9,094 nucleotides of DNA from Chitinophagaceae bacterium (GTDB taxonomy: Bacteria > Bacteroidota > Bacteroidia > Chitinophagales > Chitinophagaceae): NCBI GenBank assembly GCA_009996555.1, contig JAACZX010000069.1:1-9094 (forward strand), written 5' to 3'. Positions 1-5,687 of the stretch are shown in pieces; position 1 is the stretch's first letter, and every line of letters starts with the position of its first letter. The position numbers were made by a program, and so were the translations under genes. The notes under the pieces were generated by a model, which saw only the letters and a program-made list of their open reading frames with translations, did not search any database and was not told where the DNA came from.

Positions 1-656
1 AAACGGATGATATGCCAAATGGGTTTTTGCGCAAATTGATTTTCTTCAGTAAGCCAGTCTTCCAGTTTTTTTTCTGTTGCAACGGTGATGGTTGATGATA
101 AACCGTGCGCCTGTAACTCCCTGCACCAGTTTGTTTTTTCAGCAAGCTCATGTACTGCTTTTTGCCTGGCGTTAATAGTATCTGCTGCGGCAGGCGACAA
201 CAGCCATTTGCTCATCAACTGGTTTCCCTGCTGCGATTTTGTGCGGTTGATATATTGATACAATGAAGCCCTGCCAAATATATCCAGATCACCTGCGTAT
301 ACATGTTCATCGTAATAAAATTCGGCACCATCTTTTTGATGTGTATACCTGTGTTGCAGGTACAGCAATTCTTCTTCATTAATGCGGTTGAGCCGCTGCA
401 GATGCTGAATTGCTTCATTATTTGCAATGTCTTTCTTTACAATATATAGAAACGCAACCAGCCCCGTAATAAAAGCAATGACAGCAAACAATACTCCGGT
501 TGACCAAAGCAACCAGCACAAAACAGCTGCTGCAATCAATACAAGGAAACGCACCCAGCCCAATAGCTGTTTTCGTTTCTGCAAATTGCTTAGCCGGGTT
601 GTGAGTAAAGAGATCTCCTGCTGATAGTATTGCTGCGGATTAACTGTGATTGCCAT
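1..656 (-). CDS. MutS-related membrane-anchored ATPase, N-terminal part (partial gene)
   Basis: I translated this frame by hand: it starts at ATG 656-654 and stays open for 218 codons to the left edge, so the C-terminal part, where the MutS-type ATPase domain would be, is missing. Residues about 32-52 and 55-75 form two hydrophobic membrane segments after a short amphipathic N-terminus. A charged helical stretch follows, then residues about 114-155 with the pattern FYYDEHVYAGDLDIFGRAS and YQYINRT, which resembles the core-entry region of MutS-like proteins (DLDLFG...SLFQYLNRT). Bacteroidota carry a family of roughly 600-residue MutS-related proteins with two N-terminal membrane helices and no mismatch-recognition domain; the match to that family is from memory. 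Their role is not established, so I would not call this canonical mismatch repair. The gene is transcribed away from the tmRNA, with 119 nt between them. The ATPase motifs cannot be checked here. Confidence 0.8.
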   Translation of the reverse strand, partial: MAITVNPQQYYQQEISLLTTRLSNLQKRKQLLGWVRFLVLIAAAVLCWLLWSTGVLFAVIAFITGLVAFLYIVKKDIANNEAIQHLQRLNRINEEELLYLQHRYTHQKDGAEFYYDEHVYAGDLDIFGRASLYQYINRTKSQQGNQLMSKWLLSPAAADTINARQKAVHELAEKTNWCRELQAHGLSSTITVATEKKLEDWLTEENQFAQKPIWHIIR

Positions 657-718
657 GCTGTAAAACTATGAAAGAAAGCAGGACAGTTTTCTTTGCATTT
701 TATCAACAGAAATAAATG

Positions 719-726
719 TATTTTTG
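719..726 (+). promoter_or_regulatory. Probable -7 promoter element of the tmRNA gene
   Basis: TATTTTTG fits the Bacteroidota primary-sigma -7 consensus TAnnTTTG. A TTTG at 692-695 could serve as the -33 element, but the 23-nt spacing is at the long end. Transcription would begin near 730-735 and leave a leader of about 45 nt before the mature tmRNA 5' end, which RNase P would remove. The call rests on motif match and position only. Confidence 0.45.
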
Positions 727-736
727 CAGTCCATTA

Positions 737-771
737 GTACTTTGTACTTCCAACTTTGTACTTCGTACTTG
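737..771. repeat. Heptanucleotide tandem array, five units
   Basis: Five consecutive 7-nt units can be read: GTACTTT, GTACTTC, CAACTTT, GTACTTC, GTACTTG. GTAC recurs at 737, 744, 758 and 765, exactly in 7-nt phase, and the 12-mer ACTTTGTACTTC occurs twice (739-750 and 753-764). The array ends 4 nt before the mature tmRNA 5' end and would lie in the leader removed by RNase P if the proposed promoter is right. Its function is unknown. I recall similar GTACTTC-type repeats between genes in Bacteroidota genomes, but could not check that here. Confidence 0.8.
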
Positions 772-775
772 AACT

Positions 776-1145
776 GGGGCTGCCTGGTTTTGACAGCGTA
801 GATCTTTGAAGGTGTAAGCATGCCGTGCGTTGGGTAATTAGCACGTAAATCTGAATACTCAAAACTCAAATGGCAATACACAGTATGCCATGGCTGCGTA
901 ATCAGTGATTATTCAGTCATTAGGGCCGCCGAACAGGTTGATCTGTTACCAAGTTCCGCCGCCGACTCAAAAACAAAACAGGTTGCTGTAACTGAAGGCT
1001 GTGACCGTTACAAAAGACTCATTCAGCTACGCTTTATATTGGTAGGTTCAGGTCCTGTATAATGCCGACAATTAATCGTGAAATAAGCATGTAGAAAGCT
1101 TTTGGAGAATATGTTTGGACAGCGGTTCGAGTCCGCTCAGCTCCA
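776..1145 (+). ncRNA. ssrA: tmRNA (transfer-messenger RNA)
   Basis: This RNA rescues ribosomes stalled on broken mRNAs: it acts first as an alanyl-tRNA, then as an mRNA for a degradation tag. The 5' end GGGGCTG (776-782), followed by CCTGGTTTTGACAGC, is the usual tmRNA start. It pairs over 7 bp, with one G-U, with CAGCTCC at 1138-1144. The T arm is AGCGG (1121-1125), loop TTCGAGT, CCGCT (1133-1137). The discriminator is A1145 and the next bases are CAA, so the 3' CCA is not encoded and must be added after transcription. The tag reading frame is at 872-901. The length of 370 nt is normal for a one-piece tmRNA, and the GC-rich segment around 925-965 probably forms the pseudoknots after the tag. 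There is no permuted or two-piece arrangement. Confidence 0.97.
872..901 (+). other. tmRNA proteolysis tag reading frame
   Basis: Taking GGC at 872 as the resume codon gives the tag GNTQYAMAA, ending at TAA 899-901; the full peptide would carry a leading alanine from the charged tmRNA. The YAMAA end matches the YALAA/YAMAA ends recognised by ClpXP-type proteases. I chose the resume codon by analogy with Bacteroidota tags of the form GExNYALAA; AAT at 869 or TCA at 866 are in-frame alternatives that would add one or two residues. Confidence 0.8.
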
Positions 1146-1150
1146 CAAAC

Positions 1151-1188
1151 AAAAAGCCTCTTGTGTTACGCTACGCAAGAGGCTTTTT
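1151..1188. terminator. Probable bidirectional rho-independent terminator
   Basis: AAAAAGCCTCTTG (1151-1163) is perfectly complementary to CAAGAGGCTTTTT (1176-1188), a 13-bp stem with a 12-nt loop that can close further by G-U and G-C pairs. The flanking A-tract and T-tract make it look like a terminator on either strand. It begins 6 nt after the tmRNA end, and lies 23 nt past the stop of the convergent PL6 lyase gene, so it probably ends both transcripts. Confidence 0.88.
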
Positions 1189-1210
1189 TATTTCGTATAG
1201 TATTACAATA

Positions 1211-3499
1211 TTACTTTGCTACATTTCCTTTTTCAACAACAAACTGGTTAGCCGTAATAGAACCTGATCTTTCGAATACATTTTTTTCAACAAGGTGTTT
1301 TGCCCGCACAATATCTTTAAACTGAAACACTGTACCATTGCTGTTCACATTTGTAAACACATTTGATACAAACTGGCTCACCTGTACACCTGTAAGCATA
1401 ATCAATGCACTATTATCAACAGTTGAACAATTACTGATCTTGTTATTACTGAAAGACAGGTTAGGCCCGAGTGTACTTTCATCATTACCTCCACGGTAAA
1501 TATTCAGTAACTCACCCTTGTTATTGCTGAATACATTCTGATTGATTATGATCTTCTCTGCATTGTAATAACCTTTATCATCTTTTTCCTCGGCCATGCT
1601 GATCATGTTTGTTGTATGATTGCTGAAACTGTTATTTCGAAAAACAATACTGTCAGCAACCATCGATTTGTGTGCATAGAACAAACTTTTACATCCTTGC
1701 AAGGAAGAAAGATTGCTGATGGAACAGTTGCGAACAGTTAAGTTGTAATGACTGCTGAGCCCTGCACTGTCGCTGGAAATAAAATAAGTTGCTTTCAGTT
1801 CTTTTCCATCAAATGAAAGATTGTTTAACGTAAGATTCCCGTTTCCTGAAACAACAAATGCTGCCAGCATGGGTGCAGTAATGATCTTAACTGCGGTTTT
1901 TTGTTTTGTAGTAAACTGTACCTGCTTTGAAATAATAAATGGACTTGTGAGCTGATATGTTTTGCCGGTAAGTTCAATAATAACGGGTTTGCTATGGCTA
2001 AGTTGTGCATACACTTCATCTGCTGTACGGCATGCAACAGTTTGTACAACTGCCGGTGGATTGTTTTTTGTTTGCTGAAACCATTTTGCACCACAGGCTG
2101 AAAAAGCATTCGCCTGTATCTGTTTCATCAAAGCAAGATTTGAAAAACCCGGTTTGGTAGAAAGCTGTTTTGTTAAACGTGAGCCTGCAATCCTGTTGAT
2201 GGAATCAAGTGCAGGTGAAGGGCTGTTGTTTTTACTAACCGGAAAGAGTTTTCCATCATTTTTCTGTGAGCTGAATGTTGTGCGCACAAACCCATTGAGC
2301 AGGTCTTGTTTCATGATTGTGCTCACTTCGTTACCTGCAAACGAAAATCCATCTGCCTTGTCGTAAACATTGTGCAGAATTTTGTCGGTCGTATTATAGA
2401 ATAAATTGTTGACGAGATAAGTGTTAGCAGGAGGGAGAGTACGCTCTGCATCACTTCCCTCGCATAAGCTGATGGGAGTACAGTCAACAAACGTATTATT
2501 GGCAATTACAGCATCTGTTACCTGTACATAGCGGTGAGCAGGGGAGTTGGGGATGCCATTCATAACAGATAAGGGCGAACGGAAATCAACACCCCGGCAT
2601 TTGTAGAAAAAATTGTTCACCACCCATTGTCCTTTATTGATCACACGCACGCCGCCTGTTGCAGCTTTGCCATTACCAAGAAAAATGTTATTCTCAACTG
2701 TATTATTATCACCGTGCCTTAGCACCACACTGCCTTGCGATTCTTTAAACACATTACCACGAACAACATTGCTGCCCGATTTGATCGATACAATTTCTGT
2801 TTCGCCATCGCAGTATTCAAAAAAGTTATCAATGATCTGCGTGTTGGAATTGAACTGGCAGTGTTGCGATACTCCCACACGGATAATTTCACCTGAGTTG
2901 GATGCAAGTGCCGGTCTTCTGCCAAAATAATTGTGATCAATGGAATGAAAGTTTTCCCTGCTTCGTTCATCATCAAGAATCACCGCCAGCAGTACACCCA
3001 TATTCTTTTTGTCTTTAAAACTGCAATGATCAAGACGGTTATTCTTTCCATAAAACGACACCCAGTAATTCTCCTGCATGCGTTTGGGATTGTTGAAATT
3101 ATCTACAACCGTGTTGGTTACACGACAGTTGTTGGCAACATTATCTTTATCTGCACGGAAATTGATCACAGGATCATTGCCTGCATAACCATTTGTAAAA
3201 TAGAATCCGTCAACAACAATGTAGGAGCCTCCTAAACGTAATTGCGAATTGCCGGTGATCTTTACTTTACCTGCAGTTTGTGCTGCAAATACAATAGGTT
3301 TTTCTTTTGTGCCATTGCATTTCAGTTTAATACTTACGTTGTTCCATTCTCCGTTCTGCAGTAGAATGCTGTCGCCGGGCTGTGCTTTTTTTGCAGCGGC
3401 ATGTAATTCATCAATCGTTCTTACCAAAATCGTATCAGCAAAAGCAGAAGAAATAAAAAGCAGAAAAGAGGAGAGAAGAAGCAATCGTAATCGTGTCAT
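1211..3499 (-). CDS. PL6-family alginate lyase, exported, two beta-helix domains
   Basis: The 762-residue protein begins with a type I signal peptide (MTRLRLLLL..., probable cut after A21), which points to the periplasm. Residues about 24-370 form a right-handed parallel beta-helix of the chondroitinase-B/PL6 family. The start has the typical pattern RTIDELHAAAKKAQPGD, and the catalytic core reads CDGETEIVSIKSG: E233 and E235 fit the calcium ligands and K240 the catalytic base. R261 in VVLRHGD fits the catalytic arginine. These assignments come from remembered PL6 and chondroitinase-B motifs. Residues about 485-762 form a second beta-helix-like repeat domain, as in two-domain PL6 enzymes such as AlyGC. 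The reaction is beta-elimination of alginate; M, G or MG preference and endo or exo action cannot be read from the sequence. Chondroitin lyase activity is the alternative, made less likely by the adjacent PL17 and kdgF genes. The gene follows the LacI regulator by 21 nt and is probably co-transcribed with it. Confidence 0.93.
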   Translation of the reverse strand: MTRLRLLLLSSFLLFISSAFADTILVRTIDELHAAAKKAQPGDSILLQNGEWNNVSIKLKCNGTKEKPIVFAAQTAGKVKITGNSQLRLGGSYIVVDGFYFTNGYAGNDPVINFRADKDNVANNCRVTNTVVDNFNNPKRMQENYWVSFYGKNNRLDHCSFKDKKNMGVLLAVILDDERSRENFHSIDHNYFGRRPALASNSGEIIRVGVSQHCQFNSNTQIIDNFFEYCDGETEIVSIKSGSNVVRGNVFKESQGSVVLRHGDNNTVENNIFLGNGKAATGGVRVINKGQWVVNNFFYKCRGVDFRSPLSVMNGIPNSPAHRYVQVTDAVIANNTFVDCTPISLCEGSDAERTLPPANTYLVNNLFYNTTDKILHNVYDKADGFSFAGNEVSTIMKQDLLNGFVRTTFSSQKNDGKLFPVSKNNSPSPALDSINRIAGSRLTKQLSTKPGFSNLALMKQIQANAFSACGAKWFQQTKNNPPAVVQTVACRTADEVYAQLSHSKPVIIELTGKTYQLTSPFIISKQVQFTTKQKTAVKIITAPMLAAFVVSGNGNLTLNNLSFDGKELKATYFISSDSAGLSSHYNLTVRNCSISNLSSLQGCKSLFYAHKSMVADSIVFRNNSFSNHTTNMISMAEEKDDKGYYNAEKIIINQNVFSNNKGELLNIYRGGNDESTLGPNLSFSNNKISNCSTVDNSALIMLTGVQVSQFVSNVFTNVNSNGTVFQFKDIVRAKHLVEKNVFERSGSITANQFVVEKGNVAK

Positions 3500-3520
3500 G
3501 TGTATTGTATTTTGTTTAGC

Positions 3521-4540
3521 TTATAATGGTCGTCTTAAAGATGATTCCCTGATCATAAGTTTAGGTTTCAGCACTTCCTCCACATCACTCATATCTTTAT
3601 CCTGGTGTACTGTTTCAATAAAAAGTTTTGCTGCAAGTTTTCCTAATTCAAACGCAGGTTGATCAACACTTGAAATACTTGGCGACACAAGACTTACCAC
3701 CGGTTCATTATTAAATCCTACAAGACCAATATCATGCGGCATACTCAACCCTTTTTCTTTAATGGCCAGCATAGCGCCAATAGCCATACGGTCGCTGATG
3801 GTGAAAATGGCATCAGGTCTTTTTTTCATGTTCAGCAATTCTTGTGTAGCCAGGTAGGCATAATGCTGGTTGAAATCGCAATTAATGATCAGGTCATCTT
3901 CCGGTTTTATTCCATGATTTTTTAATGCTTTGAGATAACCATCAAGACGCAGATTGCTGATGCCGAGGTTTTTTGGCCCGGCAAGAATGGCAATGTTTTT
4001 ATAACCCTGTTCAATCAAATGCTCTGTTGCCTGCAGTCCGCCATCTTCATTATCAATACGCACACCCGGCGCTTTCAGGAAAGGAGTTACACGATCAAAC
4101 ACCACCATCGGCATTTTTTTATCCTGTATCTTTTTAATGTGGTCAAACACTTTTGTTTCGCTGGATACAGAAATAATGAAACCATCAACAAGACTGTCAA
4201 GCATACGTCTTGTATTAACGATCTCCCTTCCAAACGATTCATTACTCTGGCACACCATTACAGTATAACCGGCTTCAAGTGCTACTTCGTCAATGCCCTT
4301 TACCATGGTGGAAAGCACATAATCAAGATTGGGCACTATCACCGCAATGTTGTGTGTTTGTTTTTGTTTGAGACTTAAGGCAAGTTTATTCGGCACATAA
4401 TTCAACTCTTCTGAAAGCGCAAGAACAGCTCTTTTGGTATCAGCATTTACATCGGGTGCATTACGCATGGCCCGTGAAACGGTTGAGAGTGAAATATTCA
4501 GTCTTCTTGCAATGTCTTTTATAGTGGCAGGCTTCTCCAT
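3521..4540 (-). CDS. LacI-family transcriptional regulator of the alginate locus
   Basis: This 339-residue protein has the standard LacI-family layout and length. An N-terminal helix-turn-helix (TIKDIARRLNISLSTVSRAM, residues 6-25) is followed by a hinge helix around residues 50-60 (PNKLALSLK), whose leucine in this family inserts at a central CpG of the operator. A periplasmic-binding-protein-like effector domain runs from about residue 64 to the end, with family-typical segments such as AIFTISDRMAIG and GLVGFNNEP. The start at 4540 places the helix-turn-helix at the usual distance from the N-terminus. The gene diverges from the reductase gene, and the gap contains a perfect CG-centred palindrome that is a good candidate for its own operator, so autoregulation and control of both units are likely. 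The effector is unknown; by context a DEH- or KDG-like uronate or an alginate oligomer is plausible. It is most likely a repressor. Confidence 0.95.
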   Translation of the reverse strand: MEKPATIKDIARRLNISLSTVSRAMRNAPDVNADTKRAVLALSEELNYVPNKLALSLKQKQTHNIAVIVPNLDYVLSTMVKGIDEVALEAGYTVMVCQSNESFGREIVNTRRMLDSLVDGFIISVSSETKVFDHIKKIQDKKMPMVVFDRVTPFLKAPGVRIDNEDGGLQATEHLIEQGYKNIAILAGPKNLGISNLRLDGYLKALKNHGIKPEDDLIINCDFNQHYAYLATQELLNMKKRPDAIFTISDRMAIGAMLAIKEKGLSMPHDIGLVGFNNEPVVSLVSPSISSVDQPAFELGKLAAKLFIETVHQDKDMSDVEEVLKPKLMIRESSLRRPL

Positions 4541-4586
4541 ATTTTGAAATGATTTAGTAAAACTAAAATAAACATCATTACGGAAA

Positions 4587-4616
4587 TACCGGCAGCGTTA
4601 CCGGTAACGTTACCAG
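4587..4616. promoter_or_regulatory. Probable LacI-family operator array
   Basis: CGTTACCGGTAACG at 4596-4609 is a perfect 14-bp palindrome centred on CG, the form expected of LacI-family operators. GGTAACGTTACC at 4603-4614 is a second perfect palindrome, also CG-centred and overlapping the first, so half-sites alternate as GTTACC, GGTAAC, GTTACC. TACC also recurs in direct orientation at 4587, 4599 and 4611, exactly 12 nt apart. The array lies 47-76 nt upstream of the regulator start and just upstream of the right-facing -7 match, so bound regulator could block both promoters. Binding by the adjacent regulator is inference. Confidence 0.78.
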
Positions 4617-4629
4617 TATCAAAAATTTA

Positions 4630-4637
4630 TAAATTTG
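4630..4637 (+). promoter_or_regulatory. Candidate -7 promoter element for the catabolic operon
   Basis: TAAATTTG is an exact match to TAnnTTTG. No good TTTG is present at the -33 distance; that position falls inside the operator array, near GTTACC at 4609-4614. This would suit repression by steric exclusion. The match could be chance in such AT-rich DNA, and a promoter closer to the reductase gene is not excluded. Confidence 0.4.
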
Positions 4638-4762
4638 TTTAATTAAAATGAAAATGGGTGATAAAAATCCAATAAACCGGATAAATTTTTAAAATTTTCA
4701 AACAGGCGTATTTTAAGCTCCGGTTGATTTTCGGTTTAATATTACAATCAGAAGTTTGCCGT

Positions 4763-4845
4763 ATGAGAAAAATAAAAGCCATTACAGCTCCTTTTACCTG
4801 TTAATGATTGCCCTTTTTCCGGTCTGCTTACTTCTCTTTCGCTGA
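4763..4845 (+). other. Two tiny overlapping ORFs resembling a frameshifted signal peptide
   Basis: ATG 4763 opens the 13-codon ORF MRKIKAITAPFTC, with its stop at 4802-4804. ATG 4804 opens a second 13-codon ORF, MIALFPVCLLLFR, with its stop at 4843-4845; the two overlap as TAATG. Read with a -1 shift around 4790-4796, they join into a basic N-terminus plus the hydrophobic stretch FYLLMIALFPVCLLLF, which looks like an export signal. This may be the decayed start of a lost exported-protein gene, a leader peptide pair, or chance. Confidence 0.3.
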
Positions 4846-4890
4846 TCACACCTCAAACAAATTATTCAAATCAAAGCACAGTATTTTATT

Positions 4891-5646
4891 ATGAGTTCAT
4901 TTAATGGCAAAGTAGCATTGGTAACCGGTGGAGCAAGAGATATTGGTCGCCAGGTATCACTTAAACTGGCAGCAGCAGGCGCCAAAGTATGTATCAACTA
5001 TTTCAATAATGAAGAGCAGGCAAACGAAACACTACAGCTTATTAAAGATGCAGGCGGCGAAGCAATTCTTGTGCAGGGCGATATGACAAAATCGGCTGAT
5101 GTGCAGAAAGTGATAGCCAATTGCACTGCTGCTTTTGGTGATTCCATTCATGTACTTGTGAATGTGGCCGGTGGTATTATGGGGCGTAAACCTTTGGCCG
5201 AACTTGATGAAGCATTTTGGGATGCAGTGATCGATGTGAATTTAAAGTCAGCTTATCTCGTTACAAGAGCTGCTGTGCCGCACATGACAAAAGGCGGTGC
5301 TATCGTCAATTTTTCATCACAAGCTGCAAGAGATGGCGGCGGCGGCGGTGCATTGGCTTATGCAACAGCAAAAGGTGCTGTACTGACTATGACGAGGGGG
5401 TTGGCAAAAGAACTTGGCCCAAAAGGAATAAGAGTGAATTGTGTATCGCCTGGTATGATCAATACAACCTTTCATAACACATTTACAAAACAGGAAATAA
5501 GAACCAATGTGGCTGCTTCCACTCCGTTAAGAAGAGAAGGCGAAGCAAGCGAAGTAGGTGATCTTGTTGTATATCTCGCAAGCGATGCAGCTTCGTTCAT
5601 TAATGGCGAAAGTGTAGAGATCAACGGCGGTACTTATTTTGTTTAA
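4891..5646 (+). CDS. SDR-family oxidoreductase, probable DEH reductase
   Basis: This 251-residue protein is a classical short-chain dehydrogenase/reductase of normal length. It has the nucleotide-binding motif TGGARDIG (residues 12-19), NVAG (91-94), the structural N117, the catalytic S143 in NFSS, and Y157 and K161 in YATAK. The strand-2 end reads CINYFNN without an acidic residue, which weakly favours NADPH over NADH. In alginate pathways this enzyme type reduces 4-deoxy-L-erythro-5-hexoseulose uronate (DEH) to 2-keto-3-deoxygluconate in the cytoplasm. The specific substrate is inferred from its place as first gene of an operon with PL17 and KdgF; by sequence alone it could be annotated as 3-oxoacyl-ACP reductase-like or KduD-like. 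An in-frame GGC repeat codes for five glycines (149-153) between S143 and Y157, making that spacing 14 residues, one more than in typical family members. PL17 follows after 41 nt. Confidence 0.88.
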   Translation: MSSFNGKVALVTGGARDIGRQVSLKLAAAGAKVCINYFNNEEQANETLQLIKDAGGEAILVQGDMTKSADVQKVIANCTAAFGDSIHVLVNVAGGIMGRKPLAELDEAFWDAVIDVNLKSAYLVTRAAVPHMTKGGAIVNFSSQAARDGGGGGALAYATAKGAVLTMTRGLAKELGPKGIRVNCVSPGMINTTFHNTFTKQEIRTNVAASTPLRREGEASEVGDLVVYLASDAASFINGESVEINGGTYFV

Positions 5647-5687
5647 TTGTGTTTTTGTTTTGTGCTATCACTGAAAACGTTTTTTAG

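Larger units (their letters stand above)
4541..4890. other. Divergent control region between the two alginate units
   Basis: This 350-nt AT-rich stretch has no convincing full-length gene. On the left it carries the operator-like array (4587-4616) and a -7 match facing right (4630-4637). A TAGTTTTA on the minus strand (4565-4558) is a weak -7 candidate for the regulator unit. The centre is very AT-rich, with short inverted repeats such as TAAACCG (4673-4679) and CGGTTTA (4732-4738). At 4763-4845 lie two tiny overlapping ORFs described separately. If the 4630 promoter is used, the reductase mRNA would have a leader of nearly 250 nt. I recognised no riboswitch. Confidence 0.7.

Noticed and set aside
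427..624. 65-codon plus-strand ORF
   Set aside because: It is the antisense shadow of the MutS-related gene, whose frame is open across the whole segment and matches a known family pattern.
666..881. 71-codon ORF on the minus strand over the tmRNA 5' half
   Set aside because: It lies inside a clearly structured tmRNA and its promoter region, and its translation resembles no protein I recognise.
1117..1145. tRNA-like T arm and acceptor that could suggest a tRNA gene or a phage attachment site
   Set aside because: It is the 3' end of the tmRNA. No integrase or duplicated 3' fragment is seen; a terminator and the lyase gene follow directly.
2613..3662. Several plus-strand ORFs (2613-2930, 2933-3235, 3249-3662) opposite the PL6 gene
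   Set aside because: They are antisense shadows of a well-supported lyase and the end of the regulator, with no recognisable domains.
5674..5683. AAAACGTTTT palindrome between the SDR and PL17 genes, resembling a LacI/CcpA-type site
   Set aside because: Short, AT-rich, imperfect beyond 10 bp, and unlike the GTTACC half-sites of the main operator; chance is the simpler reading.
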